From Pseudomonas sp. LS44 (GTDB taxonomy: Bacteria > Pseudomonadota > Gammaproteobacteria > Pseudomonadales > Pseudomonadaceae), in contig NZ_CP102830.1 of the NCBI RefSeq assembly GCF_024730785.1, forward strand, positions 3,572,001 through 3,636,000: a stretch of DNA of 64,000 nucleotides, written 5' to 3'. A model generated the notes under the pieces. It did no database searches. It was not told where the DNA came from and worked only from the letters and a program-made list of their open reading frames with translations. A program made the position numbers and the translations under genes. Shown here piece by piece: positions 41,591 to 50,560 of this stretch; the first letter of the stretch is position 1; every line of letters starts with the position of its first letter.

Positions 41591-41888
41591 CAGGCAGGGT
41601 AGCTCCCGGTGTTCAAGGAGTAGTCGCACCTGTTCGGCATCAGATGCATACACAACATCGCCATCAGCGGCAGCGGATACGCCGGATTGGGATGAAGCGA
41701 AGGGTGTTGCTGCGGCATCGCCAGCCAGGCCAATTTCGCTCACGAGCCGCAGGGATTGGCCGGCGAAATTGTGCATGCGCCTTCACGTCCGACCGGTACC
41801 GCTTCCAACCTTCTTCACTGAAATCGCCCCGATCAAGCCTGCGTCACCATCGAAGTGAGCTCGATCGCCCTTCAGCGCCGCAGGCGCC
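41591..41888. other. Intergenic stretch between tadD and rlmE
   Basis: 298 bp with no convincing gene. It contains an inverted repeat CAATTTCGC / GCGAAATTG (about 41731-41771). A 75-codon minus-strand frame (41549-41776) overlaps the end of tadD and lacks a ribosome site, so I do not call it. Confidence 0.5.
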
Positions 41889-42509
41889 TTATCCTTTAAA
41901 CCCTTTCCCCACCAGATACACCTCGTTCGAGCGCGGTCGCGATGCGGCTGGTTTGCGTATCACCACCTTCTCGAATGAGGTGCGAACGTCCTTCAGGAAT
42001 TCGTCAGAGCCTTCACCCTGAAAGACCTTGACCACATAGTTGCCATTGGGCTTGAGCACTTTGCGGACCATATCGAGGGTGAGTTCGACCAGATACATCG
42101 ACGAAGCTTGATCGGCGGCAGCGACGCCGCTGAGATTGGGAGCGATGTCGGAAACGATCAGGTCCGGCTGCCGGCCGTCGAGCTTTTCGAGAAGCTGCTG
42201 GAACACGGCGTCATCGGTGAAGTCGCCCTGAATAAAGTCGACGTTATCCAGCGAATCCATCGGCAGGATGTCGGTGGCTATAACCCGTCCCTTGTCGCCC
42301 ACCAAGCGCCCAGCCACCTGCGACCAGCCGCCAGGGGCCGAGCCCAGATCCATGAGCAGCATACCGGGGCGGATCAGCCGGTCCTTCTCGTTCAGCTCGA
42401 TCAGCTTGTAGCTGGAACGGGAGCGCAGGCCATCCTTCTGCGCCCGTTTGACGTAGGGGTCGTTGACGTGTTCATTCAGCCAGCGGGCGCTGCTTTTGGA
42501 TCGTTTCAT
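41889..42509 (-). CDS. rlmE: Intact 23S rRNA (uridine-2'-O)-methyltransferase RlmE (second copy)
   Basis: 206 residues, full family length. All catalytic residues are present: K35 (SSYKLIEL), D121 (SDIAPN), K161 ([10 protein letters not shown]) and the C-terminal Glu in [13 protein letters not shown]. The SAM site is [12 protein letters not shown]. It would methylate U2552 of 23S rRNA and can replace the decayed copy at 376-1029. The two are clearly diverged (for example [19 protein letters not shown] versus [19 protein letters not shown]), so this is not a recent tandem duplicate; transfer from another gammaproteobacterium is plausible. ATG at 42509 gives [15 protein letters not shown]. Confidence 0.95.
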   Translation of the reverse strand: MKRSKSSARWLNEHVNDPYVKRAQKDGLRSRSSYKLIELNEKDRLIRPGMLLMDLGSAPGGWSQVAGRLVGDKGRVIATDILPMDSLDNVDFIQGDFTDDAVFQQLLEKLDGRQPDLIVSDIAPNLSGVAAADQASSMYLVELTLDMVRKVLKPNGNYVVKVFQGEGSDEFLKDVRTSFEKVVIRKPAASRPRSNEVYLVGKGFKG

Positions 42510-42765
42510 GAGAGAGCCACGGAAAATCAAGGTGAGGAGCGGCGCGGAGAGGACGCTATTGGCCGCAAAGTAGCGGCGATTATAGGCCGATAACACTGCG
42601 CAGGTTAAATCTGCGGGGCGGCGGCGCACGGCACCGACCACCACGGCGCCTTATGGCGAACCGTCAGGCCAGGCCTGACAGTGGTGGGCGGCGGCGGCTA
42701 CAATTCGCACCTTACCCCACCCTTTGTTGCTTCCTTTGCCGGAGTCACCGGCCAGGATTACCGCC

Positions 42766-44385
42766 ATGATTCGCATCAACGAACTGTCCCTGCCCCTCGA
42801 TCACTCCGCCGATGAGTTGCGCCAGGCCATCGTCAAACGCCTGAGTATCAGCGACGCCGATCTGCTGAACTTCACCGTGTTCAAGCGCAGCTACGATGCC
42901 CGCAAGAAGAACAGCGTCATTCTGTTCATCTACATCATCGATCTGGAGGCCCGCGACGAGGCTGCAATCCTGGCGCGCTTTGCCGATGATCACAATGTGC
43001 GTCCAGCCCCGGACACTAACTACTATCCGGTCGGACAGGCGCCGGCCAATCTGAGCGAGCGACCGCTGGTCGTGGGCTTTGGCCCCTGTGGCTTGTTCGC
43101 GGCGCTGCTGCTCGCACAGATGGGGTTCAAACCCATTGTGCTGGAGCGCGGCAAGGATGTGCGCAGCCGCACCAAGGATACCTGGGCGCTATGGCGCAAG
43201 AAGGTCCTGAGCCCGGAATCCAACGTACAGTTCGGCGAGGGTGGTGCCGGTCTGTTCTCGGACGGCAAGCTCTACAGCCAGATCAAAGACCCCAAGTTCT
43301 ACGCCCGCAAGGTCGTGCACGAGTTTGTCCGCGCCGGCGCGCCGGAAGAGATCATGTACGTGAGCAAGCCGCATATCGGCACCTTCCGCCTCACCGGCGT
43401 GGTCGCCGCGATGCGCGAGGAGATCATCGCCCTCGGCGGCGAGGTGCGCTTTGAAAGCAAAGTTACCGATCTGCTGATCGACGATGGCCAGCTCGAGGGT
43501 GTGGTGCTGGCCAGCGGCGAAACCATCCGCAGTCGCCATGTGGTGCTAGCGTTGGGCCACAGCTCCCGCGATACCTTCCGCATGCTGCACCGGCAGGGCG
43601 TGTTCATGGAGGCCAAACCCTTTGCCGTGGGTTTCCGCATCGAGCACCCGCAAGGCCTGATCGACCAGGCCCGCCTGGGCAAATACGCCGGCCATCCGGA
43701 GCTCGGCGCCGCCGACTACAAACTGGTGCATCACGCCAAGAATGGCCGAGCCGTCTACAGCTTCTGCATGTGCCCCGGCGGCACTGTGGTGGCGGCCACT
43801 TCCGAACCGGGGCGAGTCGTGACCAACGGCATGAGCCAGTACTCGCGCAACGAACGCAATGCCAATGCCGGCATCGTCGTGGGCATCAACCCGGAGCAGG
43901 ATTTCCCCGGCAGCCCGCTGGCCGGCGTGGAGTTGCAGGAGCGCCTGGAATCCCGCGCCTATGAATTGGGCGGCAGTGATTACTGTGCGCCCGCGCAATT
44001 GGTGGGCGACTTTATTCGCGGCGTGCCGTCGAGAGAGTTTGGCGAGGTGGAACCCTCCTACAAACCCGGCGTGCGTCTGGGCGATCTTGCGCCCTCGCTG
44101 CCGGATTATGCGATCGAGGCCATCCGCGAGGCGCTGCCGGCATTTGGCAAGCAGCTGCGCGGTTTTGATCGCGATGACGCGGTGCTCACCGGTATCGAAA
44201 CCCGCACCTCCTCCCCGGTCCGTATCACCCGCGACCACGAGACATTGCAAAGCCTCAACCTGCGCGGCCTGTATCCGGCCGGTGAAGGCGCCGGCTATGC
44301 GGGCGGCATTCTGTCGGCAGGCGTGGACGGCATTAAAGTCGCCGAAGCGTTGGCCAAGTCGCTTTTGTCTGAGCAGAGCAACTGA
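42766..44385 (+). CDS. COG2509-type FAD-dependent oxidoreductase
   Basis: 539 residues. The FAD dinucleotide motif is VVGFGPCGLFAALLLAQMGFKPIVLERG (about 98-125), preceded by a 90-residue N-terminal domain (MIRINELSLPLDHSADELRQAIVKRL). Further family segments are SNVQFGEGGAGLFSDGKLYSQIKD, ALGHSSRDTFRMLHRQGVFMEAKPFAVGFRIEHPQ and the C-terminal FAD closing motif LYPAGEGAGYAGGILSAGVDGIKVAEAL. The physiological reaction is unknown. Start at 42766 with GGAG further upstream. It is 11 bp before the SpoU gene. Confidence 0.88.
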   Translation: MIRINELSLPLDHSADELRQAIVKRLSISDADLLNFTVFKRSYDARKKNSVILFIYIIDLEARDEAAILARFADDHNVRPAPDTNYYPVGQAPANLSERPLVVGFGPCGLFAALLLAQMGFKPIVLERGKDVRSRTKDTWALWRKKVLSPESNVQFGEGGAGLFSDGKLYSQIKDPKFYARKVVHEFVRAGAPEEIMYVSKPHIGTFRLTGVVAAMREEIIALGGEVRFESKVTDLLIDDGQLEGVVLASGETIRSRHVVLALGHSSRDTFRMLHRQGVFMEAKPFAVGFRIEHPQGLIDQARLGKYAGHPELGAADYKLVHHAKNGRAVYSFCMCPGGTVVAATSEPGRVVTNGMSQYSRNERNANAGIVVGINPEQDFPGSPLAGVELQERLESRAYELGGSDYCAPAQLVGDFIRGVPSREFGEVEPSYKPGVRLGDLAPSLPDYAIEAIREALPAFGKQLRGFDRDDAVLTGIETRTSSPVRITRDHETLQSLNLRGLYPAGEGAGYAGGILSAGVDGIKVAEALAKSLLSEQSN

Positions 44386-44396
44386 GCGCCGCATTG

Positions 44397-45128
44397 ATGA
44401 AACTCGACGACATTAAAAAGCTTCACCAGAAAAAGTACCGGGCCGAGTTCGGTCATTTTCTGGTGGAGGGCGAACATCTGTTGCTGGAACTGCAGAAAGC
44501 CGCCTTACAGAATCCGCTGCTACAGAGCAGCCAGCTGTATGTAACCGGCGCCTACGAGCACTGGCAAAGCCCGTTCAAGACCCATGTGATCAACGACCGC
44601 CAGATGGCGCAGATCGCCGACACCCAAACACCGCAGGGCATTATTGCGTTGGTGCCAATGCCGGCGACAGCCGCGCCGGTTGCTGCACCCACTCATAACG
44701 AGCGCGCCATCTACCTGCATGAAATTCAGGACCCGGGCAATCTTGGCACCATCCTGCGCACCTTGGCGTGGTTCGGTAATTTTCGCTGCTTGCTCAGCCC
44801 CGGCAGCGTCGATCCGTACAACCCCAAAGTCGTGCGCTCCAGCATGGGCGCCATTTTTCATGCGCCTATGGAACTGGATGTGGAATTGGAGTCCTTGCGC
44901 ACGCGCTTTGAGCGCATTGCCTGTCTGGATATGAATGGCGACCGCTTGCAATCTGCCAGTTTCAAAACCTTCGATTGTTATCTGTTCGGCAACGAAGCTC
45001 GCGGCGTGCCCCGTGAGCAACTGATCGCACTCAACGCCCAGCCTTTTACGATTCCCGGTTGTGGCGCCATCGAATCGCTGAACCTGGCCGCGACGGTCAA
45101 TATGTGCGCGTACGAATTAAACAGATAG
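44397..45128 (+). CDS. TrmH/SpoU family RNA 2'-O-methyltransferase
   Basis: 243 residues. An N-terminal RNA-binding segment (KLHQKKYRAEFGHFLVEGEHLLLEL) precedes the SPOUT knot with motif 1 LHEIQDPGNLGTILRTLAWFG, motif 2 YLFGNEARGVPREQL and motif 3 IPGCGAIESLNLAATVNMCAYEL. The substrate (rRNA or tRNA) cannot be fixed from sequence. It is likely co-transcribed with the flavoprotein gene. Its stop lies only 38 bp before the OprD stump, at what looks like a recombination junction. Confidence 0.9.
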   Translation: MKLDDIKKLHQKKYRAEFGHFLVEGEHLLLELQKAALQNPLLQSSQLYVTGAYEHWQSPFKTHVINDRQMAQIADTQTPQGIIALVPMPATAAPVAAPTHNERAIYLHEIQDPGNLGTILRTLAWFGNFRCLLSPGSVDPYNPKVVRSSMGAIFHAPMELDVELESLRTRFERIACLDMNGDRLQSASFKTFDCYLFGNEARGVPREQLIALNAQPFTIPGCGAIESLNLAATVNMCAYELNR

Positions 45129-45166
45129 CGGATCAGGGCGCCGTTCTCTCGTTTGGAAAGCCGGGG

Positions 45167-45562
45167 GCGATTCACCTCCGCGTCGGCTATCAGGACAACA
45201 GTGGCGACAACCCCTTCCCCTACCTGAAGGACGCCGACGCCAACGTCGCCAACGTGGTGCAGATCCTCGACTTCACCCGCGCCGAGGAAACCTCCTGGCA
45301 GATGCGCTACGACATCGACTTCGCCACCTTCGGCGTACCGGGCCTGAGCTTCTTCGCCCGCTACCTGCGCGGCGACGGCTACGAGATCGCCGGCGAGAAT
45401 GGCAAGGAGTGGGAGCGCAACCTGGACCCGAGCTACGTGGTACAGGCTGGTCCGCTGAAGAACCTCGGCATCCGCTGGCGCAACGCCATGGTCCGCTCCG
45501 ATGGCGCCGGCGAGCTGGATGAGAACCACCTGATCCTGTCGTACACCATCCCGCTGAAATGA
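45167..45562 (+). pseudogene. 3' remnant of an OprD-family porin gene
   Basis: The frame ending at 45562 encodes only the last 131 or so residues of an OprD-type outer-membrane porin: HLRVGYQDNSGDNPFPYLKD, SWQMRYDIDFATFGVPGLSFFARYLRG, SYVVQAGPLKNLGIRWRNAMVRSD, ending ENHLILSYTIPLK. Intact OprD proteins are about 420-450 residues, so roughly 70% of the 5' part is missing, with no start codon or promoter. Upstream DNA belongs to the methyltransferase gene. This marks a deletion or insertion breakpoint near 45130-45167. Confidence 0.88.
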
Positions 45563-45763
45563 GTCACCGACCCGGCCTCCACAAAGGGCCAGCAACCCGC
45601 AGCCGTTGAGCGCCCTGACAGAAGGTTTCCCTTATCGCCCAAACGTGGACGATGCTGGTTCGGAATAACCTCACCGCCTTGGCGACCGCCGCATAGCTCT
45701 TGCTGTATTTCTGTTCCACGAGAGGCCCATCAATGCTGCCTGGACTGACTCCAGGCAACCCGG

Positions 45764-47332
45764 TCAGGCGATGCCCTTATTGTGGTTGTCCCAGAACGGC
45801 TTACGCAGTTCTGTCTTGAGCACCTTGCCGACCCCAGACAGCGGCAGCGCATCGCGGAACTCGACGCTGCGCGGCACCTTGTAGCCGGCGATGCGCTCGC
45901 GGCAGTGGGCGGCGATTTCCGCTTCGCTGACACTGGCGCCCGGTTTCAGCACGACCACCGCGTGCACCGTCTCGCCCCATCGGTCCGAGGGGATGCCGAT
46001 TACTGCGCCCTGCGCGACCGCCGGGTGGCTGGCGATGGCGGTTTCCACCTCGGCCGAATAGACGTTCTCGCCGCCGCTGACGATCATGTCCTTGAGCCGG
46101 TCGCAGACGAACACGAAACCGTCGGTGTCCATGTAGCCGCCGTCGCCGGTGTGCATCCAGCCATTGCGCAGCGCCTGCGCGGTGGCTTCCGGCTTTTTCC
46201 AGTAGCCGAGCATCACGTTCGGCCCGCGCACCACGATCTCGCCGACGGTGCCGCGTGGCACTTCGTGGTCCTCGGCATCGACGATGGCCACCTCGACGCA
46301 GCACGCCGGCATCCCGGCCGAATACATCTTGCCGCTGGCCTGGTGTTCGGGCGTATGGAATTTCGCCTCCAGGGTCGTGGCGATCGGCGCCAGCTCGGTC
46401 ATCCCGTAGCCTTGCGCAAAGCCCGCCGAGGGGAATGCGGCGCGCGCCCGATCGAGCAGCGCCGGAGTGATCGGCGAGGCGCCATAGGTCACCGAGCGCA
46501 ACGAGCCGAGGTCGAGGTCACGTGCGTCGGCATGGCTATCGCGCCAGTCGAGCATCATCTGGATCATGGTCGGTGCCAGCAGGATCTCGTTGATCTGCTC
46601 CTTGGCGATGACTTCCAGCGCGCCCTGCGGGGTAAAGGCTGGCAGCACCACATGAGTGCCGCCGGTGATGAACAACGAAGCCATCGCGGCGAAATCGGCC
46701 AGGTGGAACATCGGCATCGCGTGCAGGAACACCGCGTCGGCGCCAAAGCGCCCGGCCGCCAGCGAGGCGGTTGCCGAGAAGAACAGGTTGTTGTGGCTGA
46801 GCATCACGCCCTTGGGGAAACCGGTGGTGCCGCCGGTGTAGAAAATCCCCAGCAAGTCGTCACCCCGCCGCCGCGCGTCCTGGACCGGCGCTGTTTCGGC
46901 AATCAGCGTCTCGTAATTCAACAGACCTTCCGGCGTTTCGCCTTCGCCGGCGTAGATCACCTGGCGCACGGTCTGCGCCTGTTCGAGGATCTTCGCGCCT
47001 AGCGCCTTGAAGGTCTCGTCGACGATCAGGACGGTGGTTTCCGAGTCATCCAGGGAATAGATGATCTCCGCCAGGCTCCAGCGGAAATTCACCGGATTGA
47101 CCACCGCATCCGCCCAAGGCACCGCCAGGTTGTATTCAATGCAGCGTGCCGAGTTGAGCGAGAGCATCGCCACCCGATCACCGCGGGCCACGCCCAGTTG
47201 CTGCAGGGCGCCTGCCAACCGGGCGACCCGGTCGCCGAGTTCGGCGTAGGTCATGCAACGACCGAGGAAGCGGATGGCGGTGGCGTTAGGGCGTTGCTGG
47301 AGATGGCGGTGCAAACCTTGAGTGATGTACAT
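45764..47332 (-). CDS. AMP-forming acyl-CoA synthetase (long-chain/sterol-acid type)
   Basis: 522 residues of the ANL superfamily. Core motifs: P-loop FYTGGTTGFPKGVMLSHNNL (about 166-185), GYGMTELAP (about 311), the Asp motif NGWMHTGDGGYMDTDGFVFVCDRLKDMIVSGGENVYSAEVE, and the catalytic Lys in GVGKVLKTELRKPF near the C-terminus. It activates a carboxylic acid to its CoA thioester. The neighbouring beta-oxidation enzymes suggest a branched or alicyclic side-chain acid. A 3' fragment of a related gene lies at 49470-49563. Confidence 0.93.
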   Translation of the reverse strand: MYITQGLHRHLQQRPNATAIRFLGRCMTYAELGDRVARLAGALQQLGVARGDRVAMLSLNSARCIEYNLAVPWADAVVNPVNFRWSLAEIIYSLDDSETTVLIVDETFKALGAKILEQAQTVRQVIYAGEGETPEGLLNYETLIAETAPVQDARRRGDDLLGIFYTGGTTGFPKGVMLSHNNLFFSATASLAAGRFGADAVFLHAMPMFHLADFAAMASLFITGGTHVVLPAFTPQGALEVIAKEQINEILLAPTMIQMMLDWRDSHADARDLDLGSLRSVTYGASPITPALLDRARAAFPSAGFAQGYGMTELAPIATTLEAKFHTPEHQASGKMYSAGMPACCVEVAIVDAEDHEVPRGTVGEIVVRGPNVMLGYWKKPEATAQALRNGWMHTGDGGYMDTDGFVFVCDRLKDMIVSGGENVYSAEVETAIASHPAVAQGAVIGIPSDRWGETVHAVVVLKPGASVSEAEIAAHCRERIAGYKVPRSVEFRDALPLSGVGKVLKTELRKPFWDNHNKGIA

Positions 47333-47562
47333 ACGGACTCCAGCTGTCAGTGCAGGACCATTGGGCTTTCGTCAGCGTAGTCGGCAGCGCTGGCGGGAGG
47401 CCGCGCGGGTGGGCGTTTTGGCAACCGGATTTAACCCAGCACCTTGCTCATTCCTCGCCCGGAATTAGTCCCTGCAACGGGCGCCAGCGCCGCAGCTCAG
47501 AGAAATCCGAGTGGCGCTACACCGGCCAGCGCAAGTCTTTCATGGTTAGCTGCGCCGGTTTA

Positions 47563-49311
47563 TCAGCCGTCTTGCGTGGCGATAGGCAGGCGCAGCTGCA
47601 ACCGGGCCAGCAAGCCAGGAGCAGGCAGATGATCCAGCAGAATCTCGCCGCCCATTAGCTTGCTCAGGCGTATGCAGCGCGACACGTGTGCCTCGGCGAT
47701 TGGGTGGGCCTGCTGGTTGGTACGCCGATATAGTTGCGTGGCCGGGCCAAGTGGCTGGTGGGTTTCCAGATCGAGTTGCCAGTCCAGCTCGCCATGGACC
47801 AACCGTTTGGCGGTGGCACGCACCAGCAGCTGCCGGGCGCCCCGGCCGGCGCAGTAACTGAACAGGTCCGCAAGCACCTGCCGGTAGCGCCGCGGATCGA
47901 CCCAGGCCTCCGCCGCGCCAGGGGCAACGACTAACTCGATCGGCAGCGCAGCAAACTCATCGCGCTGCGCCAGTTCACGCACGGCATCCTCGGTGAGTTG
48001 CTGCAGGTCCGTGGGCCCGGGGCTGAGCCGCAGCTTGTGATTCTCCAGGAGCAGCACGTCATACAGCACGCTCAGGGTTTCCTGCATCGAAGTGGCGGCG
48101 CCGCGTACATCGGCGATTCGGGACCGCGATATCTGCTGCGGCGCGACTTCCGCCAGTACCGTCTGGATCGCCGAGAGTGTCTTGCCAAACTCCATGGCAA
48201 TGTCTTCGAGGTAGAGCGACCGCGTATTGGCGATAGATTCGAGTCGTTGGTGTTTTTCCCGCAGCGCCGAGAGCTTCTGGTCCTGTTCGGTCATATCGAC
48301 GACCGAGCAGACCATGCCCAGCAGCTGACCTTGCTGATCGCGATAAGGCACGCCCCAATTGCGCACCGCAAGGCTGCGATCCCGGTAGTTCAACGCCAGC
48401 TCGTGACTGTAGGGCTGCTCAGACGCCACGGCCTGCAGATAGGCCTGATGCAGCCAGAGCGCATCCTCCGGACCGATTGCCGTGGCATCAATCAGACGCG
48501 TGCCCTTGGCCTCCGCCCGGCTGACGCCGTGGAATTCGAGAAAGTGCTGATTGCACAGCAGTAAACAGCCCTCACGGTCGCGCAGGCACACGGGAATGGG
48601 GATGGCATCGAACAAGGTGTGGAACACGCCGTCGCGCGTCTGCTCGTCCCCCAGTCCGGGGTCGCCCGCCGCCTGCGGTATGTTTTGCAGCAGGCCATTG
48701 CGCCAGGCAATTTCCAGCAGGCCGGCGAGCGAGCCGGTATTCAATTTGTGCAGCAGGCGCGTCTTGTAGGTACTGACGGTGCGATCACTGAGATGCAGCA
48801 GGTCGGCAATCTGCTTGTTGCTGTGGCCGTTGGCGAAGTAGCGCAACACGGTCAGCTCACGGGGCGACAGGCTGCGAAACTGTTCGTCTTCATTCTTCGC
48901 CTCTAGCTGCGGCGCCACGGTGCTCAGCGCACGGACCGGAAAGTGACTGAGCCCGTTTAGCACGCTATGGATCGCGTTACGCAGCTCACTCAGCGGCTCG
49001 TGCTTGCCGACGAAACCGGAGCCGCCTGCCTGCAGACACAGTCCGGCGAAGTGATTGGTGCTGTGCGCGGCGAGCATCAGGCGACGGCTTGGGCTGCCTC
49101 CCTGGCGCAACCGACTCATGACCTCCAGCCCACCGAGACGCGGCAGCGACAGCTCAAGAATCAGCAGATCGGGCTGGAGGCGCAACGTCTGCTGCAAGGC
49201 GTCTTGGCCGTTATCAGCTTCGGCGACCACTTCATACCCATCGGCTTCGAGCAGGGTGCGTAGGGCGCTGCGCACCAGCGGTTGTTCGTCAGCAATTACG
49301 ACACGAGTCAT
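47563..49311 (-). CDS. Composite regulator: receiver (Glu at phosphosite) - LuxR HTH - PAS - kinase-like module
   Basis: 582 residues. Receiver (1-120): acidic pair D8-E9 and Lys103 (GFVGKHEP) are kept, but the phosphoacceptor is Glu53 in LLILELSLPRLGG. NarL/LuxR helix-turn-helix at about 147-209 (LSPRELTVLRYFANGHSNKQIADLLHLSDRTVSTYKTRLLHKLN). PAS at about 230-345 with PAC-like MVCSVVDMTEQDQKL. The rest resembles a sensor kinase without its active residues: no HxxxxP in the helical pair, DPRRYRQVLADLFSYC in place of an N-box, no DxGxG. ATG 49311 is chosen because MTRVVIADEQPLVRS is a normal receiver start. The fusion order is unusual for a LuxR regulator. It sits inside the lipid-catabolic block. 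Confidence 0.88.
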   Translation of the reverse strand: MTRVVIADEQPLVRSALRTLLEADGYEVVAEADNGQDALQQTLRLQPDLLILELSLPRLGGLEVMSRLRQGGSPSRRLMLAAHSTNHFAGLCLQAGGSGFVGKHEPLSELRNAIHSVLNGLSHFPVRALSTVAPQLEAKNEDEQFRSLSPRELTVLRYFANGHSNKQIADLLHLSDRTVSTYKTRLLHKLNTGSLAGLLEIAWRNGLLQNIPQAAGDPGLGDEQTRDGVFHTLFDAIPIPVCLRDREGCLLLCNQHFLEFHGVSRAEAKGTRLIDATAIGPEDALWLHQAYLQAVASEQPYSHELALNYRDRSLAVRNWGVPYRDQQGQLLGMVCSVVDMTEQDQKLSALREKHQRLESIANTRSLYLEDIAMEFGKTLSAIQTVLAEVAPQQISRSRIADVRGAATSMQETLSVLYDVLLLENHKLRLSPGPTDLQQLTEDAVRELAQRDEFAALPIELVVAPGAAEAWVDPRRYRQVLADLFSYCAGRGARQLLVRATAKRLVHGELDWQLDLETHQPLGPATQLYRRTNQQAHPIAEAHVSRCIRLSKLMGGEILLDHLPAPGLLARLQLRLPIATQDG

Positions 49312-49395
49312 CGAGTGGCATCCTTGGAATACCGTCCACAGCATAGGAGGATCGACAAAGATGTCATGGCTGAGCGCCCCGCTCTGCCACGCACG

Positions 49396-49429
49396 CATAA
49401 AAAAACCGCTTGAAAGCGGTTTTTTTATG
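49396..49429. terminator. Strong bidirectional terminator
   Basis: A perfect 15-bp stem, CATAAAAAAACCGCT / AGCGGTTTTTTTATG, with a TGAA loop. On the minus strand it can end transcripts coming from the SDR operon before the regulator gene at 49311. Confidence 0.92.
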
Positions 49430-49469
49430 GGGGGGGCGCAACAGTTCGCCTAGCGAAGCCTTTGCAGGC

Positions 49470-49563
49470 TTAGACGATACCGCGCTTGTGGTTTACCCGG
49501 AACAGTTGGCGCAATTCAGTCTTGAGTAGCTTGCCGACGCTCGACCTGCCCATCCACGGCGAA
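49470..49563 (-). pseudogene. 3' remnant of a second AMP-forming acyl-CoA ligase gene
   Basis: Minus-strand codons ending at TAA (49470-49472) read SSVGKLLKTELRQLFRVNH then KRGIV. This parallels the C-terminus of the intact ligase at 45764 (GVGKVLKTELRKPFWDNHNK then GIA), including the catalytic Lys region. Only about 30 codons survive and there is no start. It is a deletion scar of a paralogous or duplicated ligase. Confidence 0.82.
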
Positions 49564-49599
49564 CGGTCACTTTGCAGCATCGGGGAACCCTCAAATGCT

Positions 49600-49633
49600 G
49601 AAGGCCCGTGGCGCACTAGCGCCACGGGCCTTC
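49600..49633. other. Palindromic hairpin downstream of the SDR gene
   Basis: GAAGGCCCGTGGCG / CGCCACGGGCCTTC, a 14-bp stem with a 6-base loop and no T-run, 57 bp past the SDR stop. Probably an RNA 3'-end stabiliser or weak terminator. Confidence 0.6.
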
Positions 49634-49689
49634 ACGATCCCACTTATCCGCGCCGCTCAAACAGCCGGGCGCACGGGAGATGTTGGTAC

Positions 49690-50523
49690 TTAGAAGTTGC
49701 CGCCAGGGCCGCCACCGCAGTACAGGGTCTGACCGGAGAGGAAGTCGGATTCCGGCAAGCAGAACAGCACCACGGCACCAGCAGCTTCTTCAGCCTTGCC
49801 CGGACGGCCCAGCGGAATGGTGGTGGAGGCGCTGTCCAGACGTGCCTGCTGCACGCCGACTTTGATCTCGCGACCTTCGATGTTCACGGTCTTGCTCTCG
49901 TCGCCAGCCAGGGCCTGGGTCAGACGGGTATCGATCAGGCCGAAAGCCACGGCGTTGACGTTGACTTTCAGGCGGCCCCACTCCTTGGACAGAGTCTTGG
50001 TCAGACCGAGGATGCCGGCCTTGCCCGAGGAGTAGTTGCTCTGACCAACGTTGCCACCGGCAGCGCCGGAGGAGATGTTGACCACTTTGCGGAACACTTC
50101 TTTGCCTTCAGCAGCTTCTTTCTTGGCCAGGGCGCTGATGATCGGCTGAGCAGCACGCAGGATGCGGAACGGCGCGGTCAGGTGGCAATCGATGATTGCG
50201 TACCACTGCTCGTCGCTCATCTTCTGGATCACGTTGTCCCAGGTGAAGCCGGCGTTGTTGATGATGATGTCGATGCCGCCGTAGCTCTTCACCGCGGTCT
50301 GTACGAAACGCTCGGCGAAATCCGGAGTGGTGACGCTGCCGACGCAAGCAACGGCTTCGCCGCCAGCGGCTTTGATTTCAGCCACGACTTCATCAGCCGG
50401 AGCCTGGTCCAGATCGTTGACCACGACTTTGGCGCCGTAGGCAGCCAGTTGCAGGGCGACTTCACGACCAATGCCACGGCCAGAGCCGGTTACCAGAGCA
50501 ACTTTACCTTCGAGCTTTTTCAT
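49690..50523 (-). CDS. Short-chain dehydrogenase/reductase (3-hydroxyacyl-CoA dehydrogenase-like)
   Basis: 277 residues, a classical SDR. Cofactor motif VTGSGRGIGREVALQLAAYGA (T-G-x3-G-x-G, residues 11-31), NNAG at about 90 and the active site SSGAAGGNVGQSNYSSGKAG with Tyr-x3-Lys. Extra length around ALAKKEAAEGKEVFRKV and a C-terminal CGGGPGGNF distinguish it from FabG. It resembles the dehydrogenase part of 17-beta-HSD4 (D-bifunctional protein). Last gene of the thiolase-MaoC-MaoC-SDR operon; it likely oxidises a 3-hydroxyacyl-CoA. Confidence 0.9.
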   Translation of the reverse strand: MKKLEGKVALVTGSGRGIGREVALQLAAYGAKVVVNDLDQAPADEVVAEIKAAGGEAVACVGSVTTPDFAERFVQTAVKSYGGIDIIINNAGFTWDNVIQKMSDEQWYAIIDCHLTAPFRILRAAQPIISALAKKEAAEGKEVFRKVVNISSGAAGGNVGQSNYSSGKAGILGLTKTLSKEWGRLKVNVNAVAFGLIDTRLTQALAGDESKTVNIEGREIKVGVQQARLDSASTTIPLGRPGKAEEAAGAVVLFCLPESDFLSGQTLYCGGGPGGNF

Positions 50524-50560
50524 TTAACTGTTCCTACGCTTTTTGGGGGGTGGGGGTAAA

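Noticed and set aside
41549..41776. A 75-codon minus-strand frame after tadD
   Set aside because: Overlaps the tadD 3' end, lacks a ribosome site, and has no recognisable features.
27100..45170. The Tad-rlmE-SpoU segment as a genomic island integrated at the 3' end of ssrA
   Set aside because: ssrA is a common integration site, but no integrase is present and I found no repeat of the ssrA 3' end (GGTTCAAATCC... CTCCACCA) near 45 kb or elsewhere in the window.
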